Origin: Streptomyces flaveus
Lineage (GTDB): Bacteria > Actinomycetota > Actinomycetes > Streptomycetales > Streptomycetaceae
Assembly (NCBI RefSeq): GCF_014647675.1
Contig: NZ_BMPQ01000002.1
Span: 664,826 to 728,825, forward strand
Direction: 5' to 3'
Length of the DNA: 64,000 bases
A program made the position numbers and the translations under genes. Positions 43,896 through 53,357 of this stretch are shown piece after piece (within the stretch, counting starts at the first letter, position 1; each line of letters begins with the position of its first letter). The notes under the pieces were generated by a model, which worked only from the letters and a program-made list of their open reading frames with translations, ran no database searches and was not told the DNA's origin.

Positions 43896-44169
43896 GCAGA
43901 TCACTCCCGGGCCTGAAGCGGACTGTGTCCGATTTCATGGGGTTAATGGGGACATACCCGGTATGCGGGGTGGGGTACCGCACGCACCGCATGCCGGGGC
44001 TCGCTGCGGCACGAACGGTGCACGGGGCGGGATGGGGGCGGGAGCCTCGGGCGTCATCCACGCCTCGCGCTCCCTGCACCCGCGGGCCCCCGGAGGTGGG
44101 TATCGCGCGCCCCGCGGCGTTGTGCATGTCACAGCTGCGGCGGCATCCGCGTACCCCTTGCCGCGGGCC

Positions 44170-44589
44170 TCACGCCTCCGGTGTCGGGGTTCCCCAGGCG
44201 TGGCGGACTACCTCCATGACGGCCGGTACGTCCTGATCCAGCCAATCGACGTCCCAGAGCTCGTCCGGCGTCAGCCAGCGCAACTCGTCGTGATCTTCAA
44301 GGGGTTTGGGGTCGCCGGAGCCGGGGAGCAGGCGAGCCGTCCAGACCTGGAGGGTGTACGGGGGCTTCAGGGGCCACTCCCCCGGGATCCGTGCGACCGG
44401 CTCCGCCTCTACGCCGAGTTCTTCGCGCAGCTCGCGCACGAGAGCGTGCTCGGGGGTCTCGCCGGGCTCGATCTTGCCGCCTGGGAGTTCCCAGCGGCCG
44501 GCCAGGTCCGGGGGTGCGCTGCGACGGGCGGCGAGTAGGCGGCCGTCGTTCAGTACGGCGGCTCCTACCACCATGATCCGTTCCGTCAT
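44170..44589 (-). CDS. NUDIX hydrolase (MutT-like)
   Basis: 139 aa. The Nudix box reads GGKIEPGETPEHALVRELREELGVE (G-x5-E-x7-REUXEE-x2-GU). The short size and VVGAAVLNDGRLLAARR start match the (deoxy)nucleoside triphosphate pyrophosphohydrolase group. It probably cleans oxidised or non-canonical nucleotides. Substrate is not resolved. Confidence 0.92.
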   Translation of the reverse strand: MTERIMVVGAAVLNDGRLLAARRSAPPDLAGRWELPGGKIEPGETPEHALVRELREELGVEAEPVARIPGEWPLKPPYTLQVWTARLLPGSGDPKPLEDHDELRWLTPDELWDVDWLDQDVPAVMEVVRHAWGTPTPEA

Positions 44590-44599
44590 GCGGTGGAGC

Positions 44600-44791
44600 C
44601 TACGGGCTTCCGTTCTGGCCGTTCTGTTCGATGCGCTCGATCAGGTACAGCTGGTGGGGGCCGTGGCCGTCGAGGCGGTCCGCGATCTTCTCGGCTTCGG
44701 TTCTGGTCGCGCACCTGCTGACGGTGTAGCGGTTGCCGTTGTCTTCGCGGCGCACGACGAGCCAGGGCAGGGTGATGGTGCCGTCGCTCAT
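44600..44791 (-). CDS. Small SPOR-like hypothetical protein
   Basis: 63 aa from the ATG at 44791 with GGAGGGG at the right spacing (chosen over an in-frame ATG at 44836). MSDGTITLPWLVVRREDNGNRYTVSRCATRTEAEKIADRL is a conserved Streptomyces type of unknown role, with a beta-alpha-beta pattern. It ends ten bases before the NUDIX start and probably shares its operon. Confidence 0.8.
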   Translation of the reverse strand: MSDGTITLPWLVVRREDNGNRYTVSRCATRTEAEKIADRLDGHGPHQLYLIERIEQNGQNGSP

Positions 44792-44919
44792 CGCGCTTCC
44801 CCTCCGCGTTGCGCTCCGCTGCTTGAACCGCTCCATAAGGAAACCGCAATCCGCATATGCCCGAGCCTACGCCTAACCTTCACGCTGCGCGTACGAGTTT
44901 TTACTTTCGGGTGCGGATT

Positions 44920-45328
44920 GCCTCCGGCGGTTGGGCGGGGCGCCTACGGGGGTGGTGAGTTCGGTTCATGGGCGAGTGCGGGTGCGTCGTGGCTGGTCGC
45001 GCAGTTCCCCGCGCCCCTGAAAAACCAAAGCCTGCGGCTCCACTCACCGCCAGCCCCGACGGACCCGCCACTTGCCCTCCGGCGGGAGGGGTCGTGGGCC
45101 GGTGCGTCGTATGCCCGTCGCTTAGCTCCGGTCTCGGAGAACCCGCACCCTGTACCAGCCCAGAGCCGTACGCCCGCCCTGCGACGGGCTGACGCACCGG
45201 CCCACGACCCCGCACCCCCCACCCACCCCAGGGGCGCGGGGAACTGCGCGACCAGCCACAACGCACCCGCAGTCGCCAACGGACCGAACCCACCCACCCG
45301 GCAGGCGCCCCGCCCAACCGCCGGAGGC
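44920..45328. repeat. Nested large palindrome made of inverted dispersed elements
   Basis: Outer arms 44920-45019 and 45229-45328 are each exactly 100 bases. The outermost 26 bases are perfect complements; inner parts are near-identical with a few mismatches. An inner inverted repeat joins 45088-45121 and 45181-45211 with a 3-base difference. Both outer arms hold a copy of the A element (TGGTCGCGCAGTTCCCCGCG). The 504-base interval 44837-45340 holds no gene. Confidence 0.85.
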
Positions 45329-45340
45329 ACCCGTAGCCGA

Positions 45341-46093
45341 CTACCTCACCGGCAGGTGGTAAGACACCCGGTACCGGTCAGCCGGTACCACCACGTCCGC
45401 CGTCTCCACCGGCCGGCCCGACGCGAAGAACGTGCGCTGGATAACCAGGACCACGTGGCCAGGAACACCGCCCAGAGCGGCCAGCTCCTCCGCGAGACCA
45501 GGCCGCGCGGCGACTTCCTCCGTGACGTTGTCCACGATGACGTTGATGGCCGCCATGCGTTCGGCCACGCCCATGCCGCCGAGGGGGCCCTCCTCGGGGA
45601 GCATCACGGGGGTGCGGCCCGTGACGGCCAGCGGTTCCCAGGACGTGGAGAGCATGATCGTCTCGCCTGCGTCCCGGAAGACGTACTGCGTGCACATCAC
45701 GCGGTCACCCGGAGCGATGGCCAGCCGCGAGGCGATCGCGGCGCTTGCCTCGGCCTGGCGACTGTGCGACTCCCAGGTGCCGCGCGCCTCGGCGTCGGCC
45801 TGCTCCTGGCGGAACGGGGTGGCGCCGCTCTCCGGCCTGTATCCGGAGCGGGCGATGCGGCGTGGCACGGGGCGTGCGCGCACATACGTACCGGATCCCG
45901 AGCGGCCCTCGACCAGCCCCTCGGCCATCAGCACCTTGCGGGCCTCCAGGGCCACCGTGTCCGAAACGCCGTACTCCTGGCGGATTCTGGCCTGGGACGG
46001 GAGCCGGGTGTGGGGTGGCAGCGAGCCGTCGACGATCTTCTTGCGGAGATCACCCGCGACACGGAGGTACGCCGGCTGCTCACCGAATGCCAC
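45341..46093 (-). CDS. GntR/UTRA-family transcriptional regulator
   Basis: 250 aa. The N-terminal winged helix reads YLRVAGDLRKKIVDGSLPPHTRLPSQARIRQEYGVSDTVALEARKVLMAEGLVE, with GSGTYV in the wing. The UTRA effector domain spans about 95-245. It is similar to HutC-type repressors (KorSA-like in Streptomyces). The ligand is not inferable. The palindrome GCAACCCAGGGTTGC lies 40 bases upstream. Confidence 0.9.
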   Translation of the reverse strand: MAFGEQPAYLRVAGDLRKKIVDGSLPPHTRLPSQARIRQEYGVSDTVALEARKVLMAEGLVEGRSGSGTYVRARPVPRRIARSGYRPESGATPFRQEQADAEARGTWESHSRQAEASAAIASRLAIAPGDRVMCTQYVFRDAGETIMLSTSWEPLAVTGRTPVMLPEEGPLGGMGVAERMAAINVIVDNVTEEVAARPGLAEELAALGGVPGHVVLVIQRTFFASGRPVETADVVVPADRYRVSYHLPVR

Positions 46094-46132
46094 TGGCCGC
46101 TCCCATCAGGTTGTACAGACAGCAACAGCGTG

Positions 46133-46147
46133 GCAACCCAGGGTTGC
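46133..46147. promoter_or_regulatory. GntR operator candidate
   Basis: GCAACCCAGGGTTGC, a 7-bp inverted repeat about the centre A, 40 bases upstream of the GntR start. It is a size suited to HutC-type dimers. Confidence 0.5.
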
Positions 46148-46260
46148 ATCAAGCAAGTAAAGGCCAGAGAATCACTCGATGTGATGACAGAGGGTGGGGC
46201 AGGTCTTTACCAGGCGCTTTCTCTCCGCTATGGACGCCGGGATCTGCGTATGCCCGGCTG

Positions 46261-47475
46261 TCACACCTCGGCGCCGCCACCCCCGGTGCTGCCGCCGCTT
46301 TCGCCAGGCTCCTCGTCGTAGGTCGGCGGGGTCGTGGCGAGGCCCAAAGCCTTGCGTGCGGTGATCGTCCCCTTGGGGTCGGTGAGGCTCTCGGCCTTCA
46401 CGTAGTGCTCGTAGTAGGCGTCCAGGTCAGCTGCCGTGCCGGCCTTCTGCCACTCCTTCTGGGCCGCGTCGAGGTCCTTGACCAGCGCGGTGACCGGGCC
46501 TTGCGCGTCGGCGCCCCAGTCATGGCCGCGGAGTATGCCGACCTGCTCGGTCAGGGCGCCTGAGACCCGCGTCGCCCACTGCTTGTGGCCGGGCAGGTCG
46601 TCCTCGATGTTCCCCTCCAGGGGCACCGACTCCATCGCCTCGTTGTGGACCTGATCCGCCTTCAGGTACGCGATCTGGTCGGCGTCCAGCGTGGTCTCGT
46701 CGCTGCGCAGCGAGCCGGTCAGGCCGGCCGACGCGTCCACGTTGCCGAACAGGCAGCTGATCTCGCGGTCACCCAGGTCCCAGCTCTGCCGGGTCGGGGT
46801 GAAGTAGTAGATGTCGACGTCGTCCGGCAGGGCCCAGGAGTCCATGGCGTACGTGTGCTGAAGCGTGTAGCACTTGTCGTCGGCGGCCTCGGTGATGGCG
46901 GTGTCACCCGGGTAACCGCCGTTGTCCAGCTGGAAGTTCGCGAAGACCTCGCCGTCGTGCTCGCCCGCGCACGGCACCTCGTCGACGTCGTACGCCACGC
47001 CTTCCAGCGAGCCGCCCGGCGCATCGAAGCACTCGCCCTTGTCGACGGAGAAGGTCGCGCCCTCCCGCGCGCCCTCCTTGAAGCCCTCCCAGAACTCGGC
47101 CGCGCCGCCGCTCGCGAACGCGAACACGAGGAAGGCGGTGCCGATCCCCGAAAGGATCATGCCGGCGATCGCCATGCCCTTGCCGCGCTCGCCCTTCCTC
47201 CTGATCTGCGCCAGCGCGATGAGGCCGAGGATCAGCCCGATCAGCGGCAGGAAGCAGAGGATGCCGAGCACCAGGGCGGCGATGGCGAAGCCGTTGACGG
47301 GAGGAGGGGGAGCGGGAGGGGGGTACGGGGAGTGCGGAGGGTAGCCCTGGCCCCAGGACTGATAGCCGTACGGGGCCGGTCCCTGGCCCTGGCCGGGTGG
47401 AGCGCCGTACGGGCCCGGAGGCGGGTACTGGCCGCCTTGGGGCTGCTGGGGCCCAGGGGGCGGAGGTATGTCCAC
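46261..47475 (-). CDS. DUF4190 and septum-formation domain membrane protein
   Basis: 404 aa from the GTG at 47475 (VDIPPPPGPQQP) with GAGGAG upstream. A Pro/Gly/Gln/Tyr-rich cytoplasmic tail precedes two membrane helices (GFAIAALVLGILCFLPLIGLILGLIALAQI and AIAGMILSGIGTAFLVFAF, DUF4190). The outside part has KGECFDAPGGSLEGVAYDVDEVPCAGEHDGEVF, the paired-Cys septum formation domain (PF13845 type). A cell division role is inherited from family naming and not demonstrated. Confidence 0.85.
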   Translation of the reverse strand: MDIPPPPGPQQPQGGQYPPPGPYGAPPGQGQGPAPYGYQSWGQGYPPHSPYPPPAPPPPVNGFAIAALVLGILCFLPLIGLILGLIALAQIRRKGERGKGMAIAGMILSGIGTAFLVFAFASGGAAEFWEGFKEGAREGATFSVDKGECFDAPGGSLEGVAYDVDEVPCAGEHDGEVFANFQLDNGGYPGDTAITEAADDKCYTLQHTYAMDSWALPDDVDIYYFTPTRQSWDLGDREISCLFGNVDASAGLTGSLRSDETTLDADQIAYLKADQVHNEAMESVPLEGNIEDDLPGHKQWATRVSGALTEQVGILRGHDWGADAQGPVTALVKDLDAAQKEWQKAGTAADLDAYYEHYVKAESLTDPKGTITARKALGLATTPPTYDEEPGESGGSTGGGGAEV

Positions 47476-47687
47476 TACTACCGTGCTCCTCGTCCGAGCG
47501 GTGCGAGAACTGACGTACGACAGGCGCATGGTATGCGGGGGGCGGATGGGGGCGGAACGCGGATGGCGGACGGCGCCGCTCGCGCCTCGTCCTCGCGGCG
47601 GGCCGGGTCACGGACCCGAAGCCGTACCGCGAGGACGAGGGTTGAGGATGGATGAGGCTGAGGACGGGGGTTACTGGCGGCGAGGGC

Positions 47688-49268
47688 TCAGAACTGCAGT
47701 GCCCACGAGTCGATCCGCCCGGTGTCCTGCGCCGCGTTGTCGCTCACTCGGAGCTTCCACGTGCCGTTCGCGACCTCCGACGAGGCGTTCACGGTGTACG
47801 TGGTGTTGATGTTGTCGGCGGAGCCGCCCGTGCCGTACGCCTTCAGCGTGTAGGCGGTCCCGTCGGGGGCGATCAGCTGGACCTGGAGGTCGCCGATGTA
47901 CGTGTGGACGATGCTGACCGGCACGCTCAGGGCCGAGGGTGCGTTGCCCGTGACGCCGGTGACCGCGAGCGGTGACTCGACGGTGGCGTTGTCGGCGATC
48001 GCGTAGTCGCCGCCGTTCTCGAAGCGGGAGCCGGTGGGCGGCGGGGTGGTGCCGCCGCTGCCGACGCGCAGGAGGCGGTTGGGCGAGCCGGTGCCGGGGC
48101 TGGTGACGACTCCGGTGGTGGCGGAGTTGACCAGCGCGGTCTGGACGGCGGCCGGGGTGGCGGTGGGGTTGTCCGCCAGGTAGAGGGCGGCGGCTCCGGC
48201 TACGTGTGGGGTCGCCATGGACGTACCGGAGATGGTGTTCGTCGCGCTGTCGCTCGTGGCCCAGGTGGAGGTGATGGAGGAGCCGGGGGCGAAGAGGTCC
48301 AGGACGGTGCCGAAGTTGGAGTAACTGGCCTTGGCGTCGGTGCTGGTGGTGGCGCCGACGGTGATGGCCTCGGTGACGCGGGCGGGCGAGCGGGTGCTGG
48401 CGTTGACCGTCTCGTTGCCGGCCGCGACGGCGTAGGTGACGCCGGAGGCTATGGAGTTGCGTACGGCGGTGTCGATCGCGGTGTCGACGGTGCCGCCGAG
48501 GCTCATGTTGGCGACGGCCGGCTTGACGGCGTTGGTCGTCACCCAGTCGATGCCCGCGACGACCTGGGCGGTCGTGCCGGAGCCCGAGTTGTTGAGGACG
48601 CGGACGCCGACGATCTTCGCTTTCTTGGCAACACCGTACGCGGTGCCCGCGACCGTACCGGCGACATGTGTGCCGTGGCCGTGGCCGTCCTGGGCGGTGT
48701 TGTCGTTGTCGACGGCGTCGTAGCCGTTGGCGGCCCGGCCGCCGAAGTCGGTGTGGGTGATGCGGACACCGGTGTCGATGATGTAGGCGGTGACGCCCTC
48801 ACCTGCGGTGTCGTCGTAGGTGTAGCTCTGGTTCAGCGGGAGGGCCGCCTGGTCGATGCGGTCCAGGCCCCAGGAGGGCGGGCTGGGCTGGGTCGCCTCG
48901 ATCGAGAAGACGCGGTTCTGGACGACGGAGGCGACGGCCGGGTCTGCGGCGAACTTCTTCGCCTCGGCCTCGGTCGCCTCGACGGCGTAGCCGTTCAGCG
49001 CCTTCTTGTACGTACGCTCGATGGTGGCGCCGTACTCCTTGGCGAGTGCCCTGCCCTCGGCGGAGCCCGCCTTCGCGGCGTCCGCGTCGAGGGTCACGAT
49101 GTAGCTGTTCGCGATCGTCCCGGGTGCGCCCGCGTACTGGACGGAGCCCACGGGATCCGCGGCGGCCTGGGCGGGGAGAGCGGCGACGAGGCCGGCGACA
49201 AGGGCCGTCGCACTGATTCCGGTGGCGATTCCGGCAAGTCTTCGCCGGGCATGACGCATCACTGCCAT
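47688..49268 (-). CDS. Secreted subtilisin-type protease with P domain
   Basis: 526 aa from the ATG at 49268, which has AGGAGGA. Signal peptide ends ALPAQA. An inhibitor I9 propeptide (NSYIVTLDADAAKAG to VVQNRVFS) is followed by peptidase S8: Asp in IIDTGVRITHTDF, His in GHGTHVAGTVAG, Ser in SGTSMATPHVAGAAAL. A proprotein-convertase P domain closes the protein, with IGDLQVQLIAPDGTAYTL and GTWKLRVSDNAAQDTGRIDSW. It is probably activated by propeptide removal and used for extracellular protein breakdown. Confidence 0.95.
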   Translation of the reverse strand: MAVMRHARRRLAGIATGISATALVAGLVAALPAQAAADPVGSVQYAGAPGTIANSYIVTLDADAAKAGSAEGRALAKEYGATIERTYKKALNGYAVEATEAEAKKFAADPAVASVVQNRVFSIEATQPSPPSWGLDRIDQAALPLNQSYTYDDTAGEGVTAYIIDTGVRITHTDFGGRAANGYDAVDNDNTAQDGHGHGTHVAGTVAGTAYGVAKKAKIVGVRVLNNSGSGTTAQVVAGIDWVTTNAVKPAVANMSLGGTVDTAIDTAVRNSIASGVTYAVAAGNETVNASTRSPARVTEAITVGATTSTDAKASYSNFGTVLDLFAPGSSITSTWATSDSATNTISGTSMATPHVAGAAALYLADNPTATPAAVQTALVNSATTGVVTSPGTGSPNRLLRVGSGGTTPPPTGSRFENGGDYAIADNATVESPLAVTGVTGNAPSALSVPVSIVHTYIGDLQVQLIAPDGTAYTLKAYGTGGSADNINTTYTVNASSEVANGTWKLRVSDNAAQDTGRIDSWALQF

Positions 49269-49506
49269 CTGAGGGATCCTCCTCAATAGGTGGCGCGCTG
49301 GTGGGGGGTGGTGCCGGTGGAGCACACGCAGGTGGTGCGGGCTGGTGCGGGCACACAAAAGAAGACAGGGTCATGCCAAGTTCGGTGACAACCCTGTGCG
49401 TCAGCCGAAAGATTGAGGCTTCCACAGGAATTGCACAAGAGCCCTGCACGGACGTAACACAGGCGCCATACGCCAGTCATGACACAACGTCATAAACCGC
49501 GCGAGC

Positions 49507-51693
49507 TTACGTGACGGCAGCCAGCCGCTGCTGCTCCTCCTCCACTATCCGGCGGGCGAGGGTGCCGTCCGAGACGTCGACGGCGTCCGGGGTCGCCTCG
49601 GCGACATCGCTGCGGCGGGCGTACGCGTCGAAGAGTCGGGCCTTGTTCTCCAGGATGCGCAGCAGCCGGTCGTCCACGCTGTCCGTGGCAAGCAGGCGGT
49701 GCACCTGGACCGGGCGGACCTGGCCCATACGGTGGGCGCGGGCCACGGCCTGGTGCTCCAGGGTGGGCTTGACCTGCGGTTCGCACAGGATCACCACGGA
49801 CGCCGCCTGGAGGTTGAGGCCGACGCCACCGGCCTCTATCTGGCAGAGCAGCACGGCGTGGCCGTCGGCAGCCGTGAACTCGTCGACCAACTGTTGTCGG
49901 CGGACGGCCGGGACCCCGCCGGCCAGCGGCCCCAACGCGCCATCGCCCAGGGCCTGTTGGACGACGGTGAGTACGTCTCGGAAGTACGAGAACACGACCA
50001 CCTTGAGCCCGTTCTCGGCCGCCTCGGCCACCAGCTCGCGCAGGCGTTGCAGCTTCGCGGACTTCTCGGCGTCCGCGTACGCGGCTCTGCGCATCGCCAT
50101 GAAGTTCCCGGCGGCGACCGCCTCGCGGTAGGCCTCCTGGTCGGCGGCGCTGAACTCCTCCCACTCGTCGACCTGGAGCAGCGCGGGCAGTTCGGTGAGT
50201 ACGTCCTGCTGGTTGCGGCGCAGGTAGGCGGGGGCGACGGACTTGCGGAAGGTGTGCGGGCCCGCGACCGCGTCCCCTCCCTGGATCTGGGGCACCAGCT
50301 CGGGCTGGAGGTAGCGGACGAGCGTACGGAACTCCTGGACGCGGTTCTCCATCGGCGTACCCGTGAGGAACAGGACGCGCTCGCACCGGTCGGTCCAGGC
50401 GGCGACGGCACGGGAACGGCGGGCGTCGGGGTTCTTCACGTAGTGGGCCTCGTCGACGACGAGTGCGGCCGGGGGTGCCGTCGCTCTGTCCGGCGCGGGC
50501 AGGCTGTGCAGCACGTCGAAGGTGGTGACGGCGACTCCGCCACGCTCACGCCACTCCGCGTACGCGTGCCGACGCTCAGGGCCGTGCACGGGCATCGTCC
50601 GCAGGGTGCTGCGCGAGCGGATCTCGCGGGTCCAGTTGATCAGTACGCTCGCCGGGCAGACCACCAGGAAGTGGCTGTGCCCGTGCGCCGCCAGGTGCGC
50701 GAGCACGGCGATGGCCTGGACCGTCTTGCCGAGCCCCATCTCGTCACCGAGCACCACCCGCCGCTGTGCGAGTGCGAACCGCGCACCGAAGGACTGGTAG
50801 CCGCGCAGCGAGACCCGGCGGTGGGTGTCGTCCAGCCCCTGCGCGTGCACCCGCTCGGCGACCTCCGCCGGCAGGAAGCCCTCGGCGGCCGCGACGTCGG
50901 GAGCGCTGCCGGCGACTTCGGCGAGCTGGCTGTAGTACTCCGTGGAGCGCAGCTCGAAGTCGACCCATGCCTCGGCCTCGGAGGCGGACTCGCGCAGCAG
51001 ATCGGTGGAGGCCTGCGCCAGCAGCAGTCGTACGTCCTCGGCGTCTGCGGTGAGTTCGTGCAGCTCCGCGACCGCTACGAGCGCGCTCTCCCGCCGGGCT
51101 CTCGTGGACAGCGCCATCCGCAGCCGCCCACCGGCGGGCTTGGCCGCCGGAAGCAGCACCTTCAGCTTCCGTTCAAGCCGCTCGGCGGCGTCCACGGCGC
51201 GGCGCAGCTCGGGCCCCGCCTCGACCAGCCGCCGCAGCGCGATCACGAGAGCGGTGGTCCGGGGCTCCGGGTGATCGACGTCGATCCGTACGGACACGGT
51301 CTCCTCGACCGCCCGGGCGATCTGCCGGGCCGCGGCAAGCGCCTGATCGGCGGTCTGCGCCCCGACCCCCGGGATCTGCCGCAGCTCGAACCGGCTCGCC
51401 TCGTACACCTCGCGCACGGACCCGACCCCGGCCGCTTCCAGAGCCGCGATCCGCAACCGCCCCTCGGTGGCGTCCTTCAGCCGCGAAACGGGAATCCCCG
51501 CCAACTCCTCGACGACGAGCCCGGCCTGGATCGGCGCGAGGGCGCCGCGAACCTCATCGACCGCCCGCCGGTGGTCGTCGAGCACTGCCAGAGCGTCCCC
51601 GTGCAGCCGCTCGCCCCGCGCCAGCACGTGCCGCGCCTTCCGGCCCACCGGCGCGAACACGGTCCCGCCGCCCACCCCCTCACCGACTGCCAT
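49507..51693 (-). CDS. SNF2-family helicase-like ATPase
   Basis: 728 aa from the ATG at 51693. Helix-hairpin-helix-like PGVGAQTADQALAAA lies near residue 95. The motor has Walker A GDEMGLGKTVQA, DEAH box VVDEAHYVKN, LTGTPMEN, and motif VI QAVARAHRMGQVRPVQVHRL. SNF2 proteins translocate on double-stranded DNA. In Streptomyces this one has no fixed partner; repair or remodelling is a generic expectation. The start is supported by purine-rich AGAGGGG directly upstream, at short spacing. Confidence 0.9.
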   Translation of the reverse strand: MAVGEGVGGGTVFAPVGRKARHVLARGERLHGDALAVLDDHRRAVDEVRGALAPIQAGLVVEELAGIPVSRLKDATEGRLRIAALEAAGVGSVREVYEASRFELRQIPGVGAQTADQALAAARQIARAVEETVSVRIDVDHPEPRTTALVIALRRLVEAGPELRRAVDAAERLERKLKVLLPAAKPAGGRLRMALSTRARRESALVAVAELHELTADAEDVRLLLAQASTDLLRESASEAEAWVDFELRSTEYYSQLAEVAGSAPDVAAAEGFLPAEVAERVHAQGLDDTHRRVSLRGYQSFGARFALAQRRVVLGDEMGLGKTVQAIAVLAHLAAHGHSHFLVVCPASVLINWTREIRSRSTLRTMPVHGPERRHAYAEWRERGGVAVTTFDVLHSLPAPDRATAPPAALVVDEAHYVKNPDARRSRAVAAWTDRCERVLFLTGTPMENRVQEFRTLVRYLQPELVPQIQGGDAVAGPHTFRKSVAPAYLRRNQQDVLTELPALLQVDEWEEFSAADQEAYREAVAAGNFMAMRRAAYADAEKSAKLQRLRELVAEAAENGLKVVVFSYFRDVLTVVQQALGDGALGPLAGGVPAVRRQQLVDEFTAADGHAVLLCQIEAGGVGLNLQAASVVILCEPQVKPTLEHQAVARAHRMGQVRPVQVHRLLATDSVDDRLLRILENKARLFDAYARRSDVAEATPDAVDVSDGTLARRIVEEEQQRLAAVT

Positions 51694-51888
51694 GCCGCCC
51701 CTCTTGCCCCGTACTTGTGCCGCTTCTGTACCGCTTGTGTGCTGTCTGCCGCGGTGGAGGCACATCTTTCCATGGGGGACTGACAGCGGCGGGGTGGTCT
51801 GGGGGGCGGGGGCGGGGGCGGTACGTACCCGTGATTCCGGCGGCACGTTGGCGAAGTACAGACGCAGCTGGTCGGTGCGGTGCCGCGC

Positions 51889-51923
51889 GAGTGAGCCCCG
51901 GCAGGTTGCGCCGGGGCTCACTC
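51889..51923 (-). terminator. Terminator downstream of methyltransferase
   Basis: Arms GAGTGAGCCCCGG (51889-51901) and its complement (51911-51923), 9-base loop, 11 bases past the stop in the minus direction. Confidence 0.8.
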
Positions 51924-51934
51924 GGAGTGGTGTG

Positions 51935-52681
51935 TCAGCGGTCCATCAGTACGAAGACGCCCCACCCGAGGTACTCGCGCTGGTACCTGGCGTGCTGGAC
52001 GGGTGACACGGTGAGTTCCGCGCGCATCTCGTCGGCGAGCTCGTCGTCGGGGTTGGCATCCAGCCAGCGGCGGATGTTGAGCCACTGCGCCGCGACGTAC
52101 CGGTCCCAGCTGTCCTGGTCGGCGAGGACCATCTCGACGACATCACAGCCCAGGGCGCCGAACTGTTCGAGCAGTTCCGGCAGCGGGAGCAGCTCATCCT
52201 TGCGGGCCATGTGGCAGCCCTCGACGGTGGCCTGGTCCTGAGGCTCGCGGCGCCAGTACGGTTCGCCGACCAGCATCATGCCGCCGGGTACGAGGCTGCG
52301 GCGCAGGAGTTCGACGGTGCCCGGCACACCGGGGCCGATCCAGGTGGCGCCGAGGCAGGCGGCGATGCCGACCGGATCGTCGGCGACATGGCCCGACGCG
52401 TCCGCGTGCACGAAGCCGACCCGGTCGGCCACGTCCAGCTCCACGGCCCGCGCGCGGGCGGCGTCGAGGAAGACGGTGCTGATGTCCACCCCGGTGCCGG
52501 TCACACCGTGGTCGCGTGCCCAGGTGCACAGCATCTCGCCCTTGCCGCAGGCGAGGTCGAGCATGCGCGTGCCCGGCGACGGGCTGATGGCCTGACCCAG
52601 GACGGCCAGTTTTTCGCTGGTGAACGGGTTGGAGATGCGATGTCCGCTCTCGCGGATGGTGAAGCTACGTGGCAGATCCAC
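51935..52681 (-). CDS. Class I SAM-dependent methyltransferase
   Basis: 248 aa. Motif I is MLDLACGKGEMLCTWA, with VDISTVFLDAARARA next (binding of SAM ribose). VGFVHADA and the LVGEPYWRR segment are also typical. It lacks features of any known target class. GTG start at 52681. It resembles cyclopropane/ubiquinone-type small-molecule methyltransferases found singly in Streptomyces. Confidence 0.85.
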   Translation of the reverse strand: MDLPRSFTIRESGHRISNPFTSEKLAVLGQAISPSPGTRMLDLACGKGEMLCTWARDHGVTGTGVDISTVFLDAARARAVELDVADRVGFVHADASGHVADDPVGIAACLGATWIGPGVPGTVELLRRSLVPGGMMLVGEPYWRREPQDQATVEGCHMARKDELLPLPELLEQFGALGCDVVEMVLADQDSWDRYVAAQWLNIRRWLDANPDDELADEMRAELTVSPVQHARYQREYLGWGVFVLMDR

Positions 52682-52889
52682 TACTGGGATTCCTTCGGTC
52701 CGAGGAGGTCAGAACGGCTGGGGAAGGCGGCTGGCGGAAGCTGGCCGCGATTACCTGGACCGTCATCAAATGCACCTCTTCGGACGCGAGAAGGCCGAGA
52801 CCGGTCGAAGGTACGGCCGCTGAGATCGTCGTGTCCATCGCATTTCGCGTCCTGCCGGGACACGCCTCGTGCACCAATCGGGGTGGGCC

Positions 52890-53357
52890 TCAATAGCGCG
52901 GCATGTTCGGGATCGCCTTCTCGGCGAGCTCGATGAGCGCCTCGACCTTCTTCAAGTCGGCGGCAACCTCCTCGGGCGTCACGGACGGAGCCTCCGACGA
53001 CCGGTACTCGACTTCGTTGCGCCGCGCCCGCATGCGGTTGAAGGGACGCAGTATGGACCCGAGCGGCGGGTCGAGCTGCGCCCGCACGGCCTCATAGATA
53101 ACCGTATGCCCGCCCCGACTGGTGGCACGTAGCCCCTGATTCTGCAGTACCGCGGCCAGCGCTCTGCGCGCGGCGTCATAGGCGAGCGTGTACGCACCCT
53201 CCGGGTCCGTGGCCGACAGCTGCCGTGCGGAGCCGATATGCGTACGGGCCCGGACCAGTTCCGCTTCGGCGGCCTGCCGGGAAGCGGGTACGCGTTCAAG
53301 CTCGCCACTGCCGATGAGCGAGTCGACCGTCGATCGCCCTTGATTCCAACGCGTCAC
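52890..53357 (-). CDS. HEPN-domain protein (SAV_6107-like), toxin partner
   Basis: 155 aa from the GTG at 53357, which overlaps the nucleotidyltransferase stop (GTGA). Helical HEPN fold: ARTHIGSARQLSATDPEGAYTLAYDAARRALAAVLQNQGLRAT and the basic MRARRNEVEYRSSE. The usual R-x4-H RNase motif is R-N-E-V-E-Y here, with Tyr where His is expected. In the SAV_6107-like group this may be normal. In MNT-HEPN systems the HEPN protein is the toxin. Confidence 0.85.
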   Translation of the reverse strand: MTRWNQGRSTVDSLIGSGELERVPASRQAAEAELVRARTHIGSARQLSATDPEGAYTLAYDAARRALAAVLQNQGLRATSRGGHTVIYEAVRAQLDPPLGSILRPFNRMRARRNEVEYRSSEAPSVTPEEVAADLKKVEALIELAEKAIPNMPRY

